The notes beneath the pieces are model-generated. The model worked only from the letters and a program-made list of their open reading frames with translations, was not told the DNA's origin and did no database searches. Made by a program: the position numbers and the translations under genes. Positions 7,198 to 15,365 of a stretch of DNA of 34,955 bases are shown here, in pieces. Position 1 is the stretch's first letter; each line of letters opens with the position of its first letter. Origin of the DNA: JALYTZ01 sp036559125 (lineage in GTDB: Bacteria; Vulcanimicrobiota; Vulcanimicrobiia; Vulcanimicrobiales; Vulcanimicrobiaceae); NCBI GenBank assembly GCA_036559125.1, contig DATBTT010000022.1, positions 1-34,955 of the forward strand, given 5' to 3'.

Positions 7198-8372
7198 CAG
7201 GCTAGATCGCGCACCTGGCTGATGTCTTTGTCGCCGCGCCCGCTTAGATTAACGAGAATGAGATCGTCCCGCGAACGTTCCGCCGCGAGCGTACGCGCGA
7301 AGGCGATCGCGTGCGCGCTCTCGAGCGCCGGAATGATTCCTTCGCTGCGCGCGAAGCTCGAAAACGCATCGAGCGCCTGCGCGTCGGTCACGGGCACGTA
7401 CGTTGCGCGGCCGCTTTCTTTGAGGAACGCATGCTCGGGCCCGACGCCTGGATAGTCCAGTCCGGCGCTCACCGAGTGCGTGTTACGGACCTGCCCTTGC
7501 GCGTTCTGCAAGAGATACGAGCGCGATCCATGCAACACGCCGACGCTTCCGGCCGCGAGCGCGGCCGCAGTTCGCTGCGTCTCAATGCCGTCGCCGGCGG
7601 CCTCCACGCCCCACAAGCGCACGCCCGAATCATCCATGAACCCCGCAAAGATGCCGATCGCGTTGCTCCCGCCGCCCACGCACGCAACGACGTCGGTCGG
7701 CAGTCGTCCGTATTGCTCGAGACATTGGCGGCGAGCCTCTAAGCCGATCACTTTTTGGAATTCGCGCACCATGTACGGATACGGATGCGCCCCGACGACG
7801 CTGCCGATGATGTAAAACGTATCCTCGACGCGAGCCGCCCATTGGCGGAATGCTTCGTTGGTCGCATCTTTGAGCGTCCGCGTACCACCCTCCACCGCAT
7901 GCACCGTCGCTCCGAGCAGCTTCATGATATACACGTTGAGCGCTTGCCGCTCGACATCGAGCGCGCCCATGTACACGTCGACCGGAATGCCGAATTTAGC
8001 ACCGACCGTCGCAGTCGCGACGCCGTGCTGTCCGGCGCCGGTCTCGGCGATGATGCGTCGCTTGCCCATACGGCGCGCCAAGAGCGCTTGCCCGACGGTA
8101 TTGTTGATCTTGTGCGCGCCGGTATGATTGAGATCTTCGCGTTTGAGCGCGAACGTAGCGTTCGAAACGTCGGCGGCGTATCGCCGCGCGCGATAGACGG
8201 GCGACGGCCGTCCGACGAAGTCGCGCAGAATCGCTTCGTATTCGGCCCAGAACGCGGCATCGGCAAACGCCGCGCGCATCTCGCGCTCGAGTTCGTCGAG
8301 CGCGGCGACCAACACCTCGGGAACGAAGCGGCCGCCGAATTCGCCGAAGTATCCGCGTGAATCAGGCTGCAT
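7197..8372 (-). CDS. trpB: Tryptophan synthase beta chain
   Basis: The 391-residue PLP enzyme condenses indole with serine. The PLP lysine is in LNHTGAHKINN (K88), and the phosphate-binding glycine loop is ACVGGGSNAIG. The N-terminal YFGEFGGRFVPEVL signature marks the TrpB1 class that pairs with TrpA. ATG at 8372 lies within the last codons of trpF (11-nt overlap) and the stop overlaps the trpA ATG by one base. Length is typical for TrpB1. Confidence 0.98.
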   Translation of the reverse strand: MQPDSRGYFGEFGGRFVPEVLVAALDELEREMRAAFADAAFWAEYEAILRDFVGRPSPVYRARRYAADVSNATFALKREDLNHTGAHKINNTVGQALLARRMGKRRIIAETGAGQHGVATATVGAKFGIPVDVYMGALDVERQALNVYIMKLLGATVHAVEGGTRTLKDATNEAFRQWAARVEDTFYIIGSVVGAHPYPYMVREFQKVIGLEARRQCLEQYGRLPTDVVACVGGGSNAIGIFAGFMDDSGVRLWGVEAAGDGIETQRTAAALAAGSVGVLHGSRSYLLQNAQGQVRNTHSVSAGLDYPGVGPEHAFLKESGRATYVPVTDAQALDAFSSFARSEGIIPALESAHAIAFARTLAAERSRDDLILVNLSGRGDKDISQVRDLA

Positions 8373-8991
8373 CGGTATCCTTAACTGCTTGAACGAACGC
8401 GCGCATTTTCAGCGGGTCTTTGCGGCGTTCGGTCTCGACGCCGCTTCGCACGTCGACGCCGAAGGCGCGCACGGTGCGAACGCATTGCGAGACGTTCTCC
8501 GGAGTGAGGCCGCCGGCTACGATCACCTGCCGGTCCCGCGCGATGGGAGCGATGGTGCGCCAATTGAACGGCTGCCCCGTTCCGCCCGCCAGTTGCGCGT
8601 CTTTGGTGTCGAAGAGCACGATCGCGCGCGGATGCTGATTGCAGGATCGCTCGAGCTCCTCGGTTGTCGTATCTTCGCCAACATGGATGGTCTTGATGAC
8701 CTTGCCGTCGAGCGACGAAACGAAGCTGGGCGACTCGTCGCCGCTCAGTTGAACGACCAGGTCGGGGAAGATCGCGCGGGCTCGCTCGATCTCCTCGTGC
8801 GTCGGATTGACGAAGACGCCGACGGGGGTAATAAACGGCGGCAGTTTCCCGGCGATGTACTTCGCTTCACTTTCGGCGATACGCCGCGGAGACGGCGCAA
8901 AAATCATGCCGATCGCATCCGCGCCGGTTTCGACGGCGAGCAGGGCGTCCTGCCATGTGGTGCAACCGCAAAATTTTATGCGCGTGCGCAA
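8362..8991 (-). CDS. trpF: Phosphoribosylanthranilate isomerase
   Basis: This 209-residue TIM-barrel enzyme converts phosphoribosylanthranilate to the carboxyphenylaminodeoxyribulose phosphate used by TrpC. The catalytic Cys is in RIKFCGCT (C8), and the catalytic Asp is in the VDVRSGVE segment near the C-terminus. AGGLTPENV is the phosphate-binding loop. The start is taken as TTG at 8991: it lies 2 nt after the trpC stop, has GGGAG ~7 nt upstream and puts the family N-terminus in place. The frame stays open further upstream, but that part overlaps trpC in another frame and is not coding. Confidence 0.94.
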   Translation of the reverse strand: MRTRIKFCGCTTWQDALLAVETGADAIGMIFAPSPRRIAESEAKYIAGKLPPFITPVGVFVNPTHEEIERARAIFPDLVVQLSGDESPSFVSSLDGKVIKTIHVGEDTTTEELERSCNQHPRAIVLFDTKDAQLAGGTGQPFNWRTIAPIARDRQVIVAGGLTPENVSQCVRTVRAFGVDVRSGVETERRKDPLKMRAFVQAVKDTDAA

Positions 8992-8993
8992 GA

Positions 8994-9800
8994 TCAGGCT
9001 CCCGAGGAGGCCACGAGCGCCGCTTTCAACGAGGCTATCGCGGCGACCGGGTCGTCCGAGCGCATCAGCGTTTCCCCGATCAAAAATCCCCGTGCGCCCG
9101 CCGCATACAGGCGTGCGATGTCTTCGGGCCCGCGCATTCCGCTCTCGCTGACGATCGTTGCGCCCGGCGGCGCCAACGGCAACAGATACTCGCTGACGCC
9201 AAGATCCGTCTCGAACGTTCGCAGATTGCGATTGTTTATGCCGATCAACTCGGCCCCGAGAGCAGCCGCGCGCGCCAATTCGGCCGCGTCGTGCACTTCC
9301 ACGAGCACGTCGAGATCGTACGCCGCTGCTTCGCGAACGTTTTCTTGGAGTTGCGCATCGCTCAATCCGGCGACGATCAGCAGCACCGCGTCGGCGCCGT
9401 ACGCCGCCGACTGTGCGATTTCGTAGGGTGCTGTGAGGAAGTCTTTGCGCAAAATCGGTTTGCTCGCGTTTGCGCGGACGACGTCGAGGTAGCTCAACTC
9501 GCCAAGGAAATGGTCGGATTCGGTAAGCACGCTGATGCAATCGACCCCGGCTCGGTCGTACAGCCGTGCGATCGCGACCGGATCGAAATTGCGCGAAATC
9601 AATCCGGCGGAGGGAGACGCACGTTTGACTTCGCCAACGATCGCAGGCCCAACCGCAGTCCGGAGGGCTCGCAGCATCGGGCGCCGCTCCACGCGTCGCG
9701 CGATGCCGCGAGCGCGCACGGCCGCGTACGGTTCCTGCGCCTCCTGACGAGCCGTCACGAGCGCCTTCGCGGCGTAAATTTTTTCGAGAATGTCAGCCAT
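8994..9800 (-). CDS. trpC: Indole-3-glycerol phosphate synthase
   Basis: The 268-residue TIM-barrel enzyme closes the indole ring by decarboxylative cyclisation. The family signature GEVKRASPSAG near residue 56 has catalytic Glu and Lys. ILRKDFL supplies the second Lys, INNRNL and VSESGM supply further active-site residues, and ARGFLIGETLMR is the phosphate-binding end. ATG at 9800 (MADILEKI) is preferred over an upstream start at 9851 because the extra 17 residues lie inside trpD and the shorter form matches family length. It overlaps the trpD stop by 8 nt. Confidence 0.96.
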   Translation of the reverse strand: MADILEKIYAAKALVTARQEAQEPYAAVRARGIARRVERRPMLRALRTAVGPAIVGEVKRASPSAGLISRNFDPVAIARLYDRAGVDCISVLTESDHFLGELSYLDVVRANASKPILRKDFLTAPYEIAQSAAYGADAVLLIVAGLSDAQLQENVREAAAYDLDVLVEVHDAAELARAAALGAELIGINNRNLRTFETDLGVSEYLLPLAPPGATIVSESGMRGPEDIARLYAAGARGFLIGETLMRSDDPVAAIASLKAALVASSGA

Positions 9801-10806
9801 GACTCGCTTCCTTCGCGCGTTCGAAGACCTCGAGTGCGCGACCGCTCGCAAGAACGTCGCGAGCGATTGCTAGCCCTTCGTCGATCGAGCGCGCCGTCCC
9901 GCATGCGTGCAGTACAAACCCGGCGTTCAACGCGACCACGTCGGCCGCGGGCGAGAGTTCTCCGCTCAAAATGCGCGCGAACGCCTCGCGGCAGCGATCG
10001 ACCGTGCCACCGCGAATGGTTTCGAGCGGCGCGTAGATTCCGTACTCGTGCGGATCGAGCCGCCACCGTTTCACCTGGTCCCGGGCGAAACTATACACGA
10101 CGGTCGGTGCGTCGCCCCCTATCTCGTCGATGCCGTCCTCTCCGTGCACGACCGCCCCGGCTTCTACTCCGAGACCCCGCAACACGTCGCCCATCAATTC
10201 CAGTTGCGACTCGCGAGCCACGCCGACGATCTGATGCGTCGCGCGCGCCGGGTTCGTCAGTGGCCCCAGCACGTTAAAGATCGTGCGCACGCCCAACTCC
10301 CGGCGCACCGGCGCCACGTTTTTCATCGCCGGATGGTACCGGGGCGCGAACATGAACGTGAAATTCGTCGCACGCAGCATGGCAGCGGCGACCTCCGGAG
10401 CGATATCGAGGGGCAGGCCTTCTGCCTCTAGGACGTCGGCGCTTCCGCACGCACTCGACGCTGCGCGATTACCGTGTTTTGCGACTGCCAGGCCGGTGGC
10501 CGCCACCACGAGCGCGGCCATGGTGGAGATGTTGATGGTGTCGGCGCCGTCGCCGCCCGTGCCGACGACGTCGACGACGCAGTCCAGGCCATGCTCGACG
10601 TGCAGGCTACGCTCGCGCATTGCGCGCGCCGCGCCCACGACCTCGTCGATGGTTTCGCCTTTGGCGGCCAGTGCCGTCAGTAAGCCCGCCGCCCGCACCG
10701 GAGAGATCGCCCCGTCCATGATTTCGCCGAACAGCGCGTAGGCCTGCGCATCGGAAAGGTCGCCGCCCCCGATGAGCAGTCGCAGCGTCGCAGCGTATTC
10801 CATCAC
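9793..10806 (-). CDS. trpD: Anthranilate phosphoribosyltransferase
   Basis: The 337-residue enzyme transfers the phosphoribosyl group of PRPP to anthranilate. The PRPP-binding glycine motif is VVGTGGDGADTINIST, and KHGNRAASSACGSADVLE and RTIFNVLGPLTNPA follow. It starts at GTG 10806 or ATG 10803 (adjacent codons); neither has a strong ribosome-binding site. It is the first trp gene after rplQ, 60 bp downstream with only a weak hairpin between. trpE and trpG are not in the window, so anthranilate synthase is encoded elsewhere. Confidence 0.96.
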   Translation of the reverse strand: MMEYAATLRLLIGGGDLSDAQAYALFGEIMDGAISPVRAAGLLTALAAKGETIDEVVGAARAMRERSLHVEHGLDCVVDVVGTGGDGADTINISTMAALVVAATGLAVAKHGNRAASSACGSADVLEAEGLPLDIAPEVAAAMLRATNFTFMFAPRYHPAMKNVAPVRRELGVRTIFNVLGPLTNPARATHQIVGVARESQLELMGDVLRGLGVEAGAVVHGEDGIDEIGGDAPTVVYSFARDQVKRWRLDPHEYGIYAPLETIRGGTVDRCREAFARILSGELSPAADVVALNAGFVLHACGTARSIDEGLAIARDVLASGRALEVFERAKEASHG

Positions 10807-10814
10807 GAGAACGC

Positions 10815-10830
10815 AAAACGCCCCAGGCGT
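10815..10830 (-). terminator. Weak hairpin between rplQ and trpD
   Basis: On the minus strand ACGCC-TGG-GGCGT (10818-10830) is followed by only four T residues including the stem end. It resembles a rho-independent terminator but is short with a 3-nt loop, so it would at most attenuate transcription from the ribosomal genes into trpD. No good promoter is visible in this 60-bp gap. Confidence 0.3.
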
Positions 10831-10866
10831 ACACCTAGAGCGTCTCGCGAAATGCGCACGCGCGCG

Positions 10867-11220
10867 TTACTTGACGAGTTCGAGAATCGAAAGCTCCGCG
10901 GCGTCGCCCGGGCGGACGCGCGTCTTGATGATGCGCGTGTAGCCGCCGGTGCGATCCTTATACGCCGGAGCGATCTGTTCGACGAGCTTCTTCACGACCG
11001 CGGGTTCGGTCAAATACTCGGCGACGAGGCGGCGCGAATGCAAATCGCCACGGCCGGCCTGCGTTATCAGGCGTTCGACGACTTTGCTCACTTCTTTAGC
11101 CTTTGTCGTCGTCGTTTCGATCTTCTCGTGCTTAAAGAACGACGTTGCGAGATTACGCAGCAGCGCCCGGCGATGCCCGTCGGTTCGGGAGAGACGTTTG
11201 TAAGCAATTTGGTGCGGCAT
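10867..11220 (-). CDS. rplQ: 50S ribosomal protein L17
   Basis: The 117-residue protein has the L17 N-terminus (RLSRTDGHRRALLRNLATS), then TTTKAKEVSKVVERLIT and a C-terminal YTRIIKTRVRPGDAAELSILEL. L17 is a large-subunit protein near the exit tunnel. The ATG at 11220 follows rpoA by 36 nt, the standard rpoA-rplQ order that ends the alpha operon. Here the trp genes continue downstream on the same strand. Confidence 0.98.
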   Translation of the reverse strand: MPHQIAYKRLSRTDGHRRALLRNLATSFFKHEKIETTTTKAKEVSKVVERLITQAGRGDLHSRRLVAEYLTEPAVVKKLVEQIAPAYKDRTGGYTRIIKTRVRPGDAAELSILELVK

Positions 11221-11256
11221 AATATATATTTCGCTACGCTGATCGGCCGTCGGCCG

Positions 11257-12183
11257 CTACGGTTGGCGCAGCGAGAGTCCTCTCTCTTCTAGAACTTGTT
11301 TGATTTCGTCGAGCGACTTCTTGCCGAAGTTACGCATCTTGATAATCTCGTCTTCGGTCATGTCGAGCAACTCCGAGACCTTCGAAATTCCCGCACGCTT
11401 GAGGCAGTTGAACGAACGAACCGACAGGTTGAGCGTCTCCACGGGGATATCCCATTCGCTGGCCGGAGCTTGCGGAACCGGTTTCTCTTCGTTGGTAAAA
11501 TTGACGAACAGGTCGAGCTGCTCTTGCATGATCATCGCTGCGGTCGAAAGCGCCTCGTCCGGCGTGACCGACCCGTTGGTTTCGATTTCGATCGTGACCC
11601 GGTCGAAGTCGACGTTTTGTCCGACGCGGGTGTCGTCGACCGTGAAATTGACTTTGCGAATCGGCGAAAAGATCGAGTCGAGCGGAATGAGCCCGATCAT
11701 GTGCTCGACGTTGCGCTGACGATCCGAGGTGACGTATCCGCGGCCCTTCTCGATGCCGATCTCCATCTGCAGCTTGGCCGACTTCGCCGAGAGCGTTGCG
11801 ATGTGATAATTGGGGTCGAGAATTTCGACGTCCGCATCCTGCACGATATCGGCGGCGGTCACGTCTTTAGGACCACTCACGTTTAGCGCGAGCACCTTGG
11901 GCTCTTCGGTATTGAGTTTTACCGGCAGACCCTTGAGATTGAGCATGAGCGAGATCGTGTCCTCGACCATTCCCGGAATCGTCGAGAACTCGTGGAGGAC
12001 GCCGTCGATCTTCATGTAGGTAACGGCCGCGCCCGGAATCGAGCTGAGCAAAATGCGGCGCAACGCGTTGCCGAGCGTGATGCCGAAGCCGCGCTCGAGC
12101 GGCTCGATCACGAACTTCGCGTAATTGTCGCGGCGCTCGCGAATTTCGATCGTTGCGCCCTGCGGCATATCTAGAACGGTCAT
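11257..12183 (-). CDS. rpoA: RNA polymerase alpha subunit
   Basis: The 308-residue alpha subunit has an N-terminal dimerisation/assembly domain (residues 1 to ~230, with LGNALRRILLSSIPGAAVT). A flexible linker joins it to the C-terminal domain (about 245-308, LNLSVRSFNCLKRAGI and LLDMTEDEIIKMRNFGKKS), which contacts UP-element DNA and activators. The start is ATG at 12183. It lies between rplQ and rpsD, but a 220-bp gap carrying a palindromic repeat separates it from rpsD, unusually long for this operon. Confidence 0.98.
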   Translation of the reverse strand: MTVLDMPQGATIEIRERRDNYAKFVIEPLERGFGITLGNALRRILLSSIPGAAVTYMKIDGVLHEFSTIPGMVEDTISLMLNLKGLPVKLNTEEPKVLALNVSGPKDVTAADIVQDADVEILDPNYHIATLSAKSAKLQMEIGIEKGRGYVTSDRQRNVEHMIGLIPLDSIFSPIRKVNFTVDDTRVGQNVDFDRVTIEIETNGSVTPDEALSTAAMIMQEQLDLFVNFTNEEKPVPQAPASEWDIPVETLNLSVRSFNCLKRAGISKVSELLDMTEDEIIKMRNFGKKSLDEIKQVLEERGLSLRQP

Positions 12184-12308
12184 AGTTTCTTTCGATTATC
12201 CTTTATCACCGTTTACGTTATCCGTCGCGCCCAAAGCACGGCGATCGTACGCCTAACGGCAGCGTTTTTTTTAGGTTACAAACCGCACTAACGGCATGCG
12301 GCCCCGGT

Positions 12309-12386
12309 GCTTCGACAGGCTCGGCATGACGGGGGTTGCGTTTTGCTGCTGGCCGACGTTCCCCGTCACCCTGAGCCTATCGAAGG
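12309..12386. repeat. REP-like imperfect palindrome in the rpsD-rpoA gap
   Basis: Two 26-nt arms (12309-12334 and 12361-12386) are inverted copies with 21 of 26 positions pairing, separated by 26 nt. The arms carry CTTCGACAGGCTC and GAGCCTATCGAAG with GTCA/TGAC and C/G runs. Elements with a TCGACAGGCTCAG core are widely dispersed in intergenic DNA of many high-GC bacteria. In RNA it would be a large stem between rpsD and rpoA, with no T tract, so it may affect mRNA stability rather than terminate. The rest of the 12184-12403 gap holds T and A runs (around 12264-12271) but no clear promoter. Confidence 0.65.
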
Positions 12387-12403
12387 GCCGAAGGGTGAGC
12401 TAT

Positions 12404-13063
12404 TTAGCGCGAATAATATTCGACGATAAGTTGCTCGTCGACCGGCGTGTCGATCTGCTCGCGCGATGGGAGTTGGACGACCTTCGCGCTTTGCTCGCCG
12501 TCGTTGTATTCGAGCCATTCCGGTGCGCGGCGGTTTTTCGCGACTTCGAAATTCGCTTCGAAGATCGGCGACTTTTTGCTGCGCTCGCCGATCGTAATCA
12601 CGTCGCCGGCCTTTACGATGTACGACGGAATGTTGACGAGTTTACCGTTGACGCGGAAGTGGCGATGCGTAACCAACTGGCGCGCTTGCGCGCGGCTGTT
12701 CGCCAGGTTGAGGCGGTATACGACATTGTCGAGGCGCCGCTCCAGCAACTGCAGGAACGAACGGCCGGTCTGGCCCGGTACGCGCGCCGCTTCGCGGAAG
12801 TAGTTCTCGAATTGCGTTTCGTGCACGCCGTAGTAGCGGCGCATCTTTTGCTTCTCGCGCAGCTGCCGTCCGTACTCGGAGACCTTTTGACGGCTGGGCT
12901 TGCCCTGCGTCTTCTGACCGGGAGCGGTGCCGCGGCGTTCGACCGCGCACTTTTTGCTCAGGCAGCGATCGCCTTTGAGAAAGAGCTTGATTTTTTCGCC
13001 GGTTTTGCTCGCCGCAGTTTCGCGACGACACAGACGGCATACGGGACCGTTATAACGTGACAT
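12404..13063 (-). CDS. rpsD: 30S ribosomal protein S4
   Basis: The 219-residue protein binds 16S rRNA early in assembly. It has the zinc-type N-terminus with four cysteines (C9, C12, C34, C39), then the S4 domain (LERRLDNVVYRLNLANSRAQ, HFRVNGKLVNIPSYIV). The start is ATG at 13063 with an AGAGAGA stretch upstream. The frame stays open upstream to 13336, but that part overlaps rpsK and is rejected. It lies 11 bp after the rpsK stop. Confidence 0.97.
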   Translation of the reverse strand: MSRYNGPVCRLCRRETAASKTGEKIKLFLKGDRCLSKKCAVERRGTAPGQKTQGKPSRQKVSEYGRQLREKQKMRRYYGVHETQFENYFREAARVPGQTGRSFLQLLERRLDNVVYRLNLANSRAQARQLVTHRHFRVNGKLVNIPSYIVKAGDVITIGERSKKSPIFEANFEVAKNRRAPEWLEYNDGEQSAKVVQLPSREQIDTPVDEQLIVEYYSR

Positions 13064-13074
13064 GTATCTCTCTT

Positions 13075-13470
13075 TTAAACGCGACGCCGTTTCGGCGGGC
13101 GGCAACCGTTGTGCGGAATAGGCGTGACATCTTTGATGAGCGTAATTTCGAGCCCGGCGGCTTGCAGAGAACGAATCGCGGCTTCGCGACCGCCGCCCGG
13201 TCCCTTGACCAAAACTTCGGTCGACTTCATCCCGTGTTCCATCGCCTTGCGCGCTACCGTTTCGGCAGCCATCTGCGCGGCGAACGGCGTCGATTTTTTC
13301 GAGCCTTTGAAACCGAGATTTCCGGCAGACGCCCATGCGATGACGTTGCCCAAGTTGTCCGACATCGTCACGATCGTGTTGTTGAACGAAGCGTGAACGT
13401 GCGCGACGCCCGATTGGACGTTCTTAAACTCGCGCTTTTTACGCGATTTGGTTTGCTTCTTGGCAGCCAA
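13075..13470 (-). CDS. rpsK: 30S ribosomal protein S11
   Basis: The 131-residue protein of the small-subunit platform shows VAHVHASFNNTIVTMSDN, GGGREAAIRSLQAAGLEI and the C-terminal DVTPIPHNGCRPPKRRRV. The start is TTG at 13470, supported by GGAG ~6 nt upstream. Normally rpsK directly follows rpsM; here it is first after a 4.7-kb interruption and after two hairpins (13686-13763). No convincing promoter was found in the 215 bp before it. A leader hairpin CCCCG/CGGGG (13521-13535) is present. Confidence 0.97.
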   Translation of the reverse strand: MAAKKQTKSRKKREFKNVQSGVAHVHASFNNTIVTMSDNLGNVIAWASAGNLGFKGSKKSTPFAAQMAAETVARKAMEHGMKSTEVLVKGPGGGREAAIRSLQAAGLEITLIKDVTPIPHNGCRPPKRRRV

Positions 13471-13685
13471 GCTGTACTCCGAAAGCGCGCGACGAAGTCG
13501 CGAGCGTCATTTATCCTGATCCCCGAACGACGGGGCTGTCGTCGCCTCGACCGCTACCTCGCTTAGAGGCCCGATCTGACATCGCTGAAACGCCCGGCGA
13601 AAGCGTCCGCGCCCTCCTGACGTGAGGGCAAGATACCGCGTGCGTCGCGAGAGAGATTTTCGGCGACGCCAAGATGGTAGTCTAC

Positions 13686-13729
13686 CCCATATACTCCTCG
13701 AGCGCAAGCGCTCAAGGAGTATATATGGG
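13686..13729. repeat. Long near-perfect palindrome upstream of rpsK
   Basis: Arms of 20 and 22 nt (13686-13705 and 13708-13729) pair with one mismatch and a 2-nt bulge around a central AA. The centre is GAGCGCAAGCGCTC and the flanks are CCCATATACTCC/GGAGTATATATGGG. There is no T run on either strand, so it is not a simple terminator. A weak promoter-like pair within it on the minus strand (TTGAGC, 16 bp, TATATG) could drive rpsK, which otherwise lacks a visible promoter. It may also be a protein site or an RNA processing stem. Confidence 0.6.
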
Positions 13730-13733
13730 CGCG

Positions 13734-13763
13734 AAAAGAGCCTCGGGTTTTGCGCCGAGGCTC
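13734..13763 (-). terminator. Intrinsic terminator of the stalk/beta-barrel gene
   Basis: On the minus strand GAGCCTCGG and CCGAGGCTC form a perfect 9-bp stem (13738-13763, 8-nt loop), followed by TTTT. It lies 24 bp past the stop of the upstream gene, the expected place. It should stop most transcription before rpsK. Confidence 0.8.
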
Positions 13764-13786
13764 CTTTGCTCTAACTAGGGCTAGAT

Positions 13787-15202
13787 TTAGAAGTGGATTC
13801 CGAGACCCACGTACGGACCCGTATGGGTGTAGTCCGATGGTGCGTTCGACTTGTTGTTTGCGCGGTCGCCGAGGAAACCGAAGTCGAGGAACACCGGCGA
13901 TTTGCCCAGGTCCAGCGTACCGCCGATTTGGTACTTGAGAATGCGGTAGGCCAGATTGTAGCCGAGTCCGGTGCCCGGATCCGTGAAGTCACCCTTGACG
14001 TTGGGGTAGTACCACACGCTGCCGTAGATCGAGAACGCCTGGTTGAGGTCGGGGAGCTTCTCCGCACCGAAGCCGAAGCCGCGGATGCGCGGATAGCCGT
14101 AGTTGCCATCCTTGTAGAGATAACCGACGCCGACGTAAATGTGCGGGTCGGCGACCTTCAGGCCGAAGCGGCCGTCGAAGTCATGCTCGCGAACCGTGAA
14201 GCCCGGAACGAACGTCTGGCCGGTTTGACCGATCGTCGTTACGCAGCCCTGGTCTCCTGGATTGAAGCAGGGATAGGGTCCCGCAGTCGTCGGCGTTGCC
14301 GCGTTCTGATTGTGCGGGTACTCGAACGAGCGATAGTCGCCTTCGAGCATCCAGGGAAGGTTGAACAGGTTGAACTCGAGTCCGGCGCGGACGGCGTAAT
14401 TGTTACGCTTTCCTTGGTTGCCGGGGCTGAATTCGTTGTAGACCTTCGGGTTGATGATATAGTCGCCGACGATGAACTTGTCCTGATACGGCGTTGCTGC
14501 CGGAGCGGGAGCCGGAGCCGGCGTGGCACTCTCGGCCGGTGCCGGAGTGATGGGCGGGGGCGGGGGCGTCGCGGGATTATACCGGACTACGACAAGACGT
14601 TTGTCCGGGACCCATTGTACGTAGGCGCCCATGCCTTCGGAAATAACGCGAACCGGTACGAGGACCGAGCCTTGATACATTTCAGGCGCGACGTCGAGCG
14701 GTCGCGATTCGCCATTGATGATCACTTCAGGTTTGCCGACGGTCACTTTGACGTCTGCACCCGGCTTGGTCACGTCCACGGTTTTGCTCGAGGGATTGTA
14801 GGATACGGTCGCACCCATCTGTTCGAACATCGAACGCAGCGGAATCAAAACGGTTCCACCTCGCACGAGTGCAGCGAGGACGCGGCCTTGCTTGAGCGTG
14901 TCCGGTTTGGTGTAGACGTGGTGGTCGTTGAAAAGAATCGGAATCTGGCCGGACGGCGGCGAGCCGAAGTTCGCGGGCGGTGCATTGTTCATGTCACCCG
15001 ACGAACTGGGCGCCGACATTCCCGGCGTGGCGGTCGCTTCCGGCATTGCGCTCGCAGATGCTTGCGGCATCGGCGTGGTCTGTGCGATCGCATGGTTTCC
15101 AAGTTTCCCGTGCGATACATGACCCAACGGAGCGGCAACCGCGTTGAGCCCGAGACTCGCTATCATAAGCGCTCCCAGGACTCCGGTGCTCAGTCGTTTC
15201 AC
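13787..15202 (-). CDS. Secreted stalk-domain protein with C-terminal outer-membrane beta-barrel
   Basis: The 471-residue product starts with a Sec signal peptide (VKRLSTGVLGALMIASLGLN, cleavage near AVA-A at 21-24). A Ser/Pro/Met-rich stretch follows, then a stalk (copper-amine-oxidase N-terminal-like) domain at about 86-210 with two repeats (VLIPLRSMFEQMGATVSYNP and VLVPVRVISEGMGAYVQWVP). A Pro/Ala linker (about 211-239) leads to ~230 residues of alternating aromatic beta strands ending GPYVGLGIHF. A terminal Phe after alternating residues is the outer-membrane barrel signature. I infer a barrel-anchored envelope protein; ligand unknown. The start is GTG 15202 with TAGGAGG upstream; further open sequence to 15244 is not needed. 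It has its own terminator and sits inside the interrupted ribosomal operon. Confidence 0.85.
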   Translation of the reverse strand: MKRLSTGVLGALMIASLGLNAVAAPLGHVSHGKLGNHAIAQTTPMPQASASAMPEATATPGMSAPSSSGDMNNAPPANFGSPPSGQIPILFNDHHVYTKPDTLKQGRVLAALVRGGTVLIPLRSMFEQMGATVSYNPSSKTVDVTKPGADVKVTVGKPEVIINGESRPLDVAPEMYQGSVLVPVRVISEGMGAYVQWVPDKRLVVVRYNPATPPPPPITPAPAESATPAPAPAPAATPYQDKFIVGDYIINPKVYNEFSPGNQGKRNNYAVRAGLEFNLFNLPWMLEGDYRSFEYPHNQNAATPTTAGPYPCFNPGDQGCVTTIGQTGQTFVPGFTVREHDFDGRFGLKVADPHIYVGVGYLYKDGNYGYPRIRGFGFGAEKLPDLNQAFSIYGSVWYYPNVKGDFTDPGTGLGYNLAYRILKYQIGGTLDLGKSPVFLDFGFLGDRANNKSNAPSDYTHTGPYVGLGIHF

Positions 15203-15365
15203 TAAGTGCCTCCTAAACGTTGGTATTCGAGAAACCGGGCACACCCTTGCCTAAGAATAAAATGAAAGAATCCGCTCGGTTCTCGTCTGCGTAACGAACG
15301 GAGGGCATCTTGAGTTCCCTCGCGCTCGAAACGGCCTTGAGGGTAATTCCCACAATAGCCTCACT

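Noticed and set aside
8992..9540. N-terminal extension of trpF into trpC
   Set aside because: The extra ~180 residues are Arg-rich, overlap trpC in another frame and are absent from the TrpF family; TTG 8991 has a ribosome-binding site.
13793..15205. 470-codon open frame on the plus strand
   Set aside because: Exact antisense of the stalk/beta-barrel gene; composition is that of a high-GC shadow frame and no motifs are seen.
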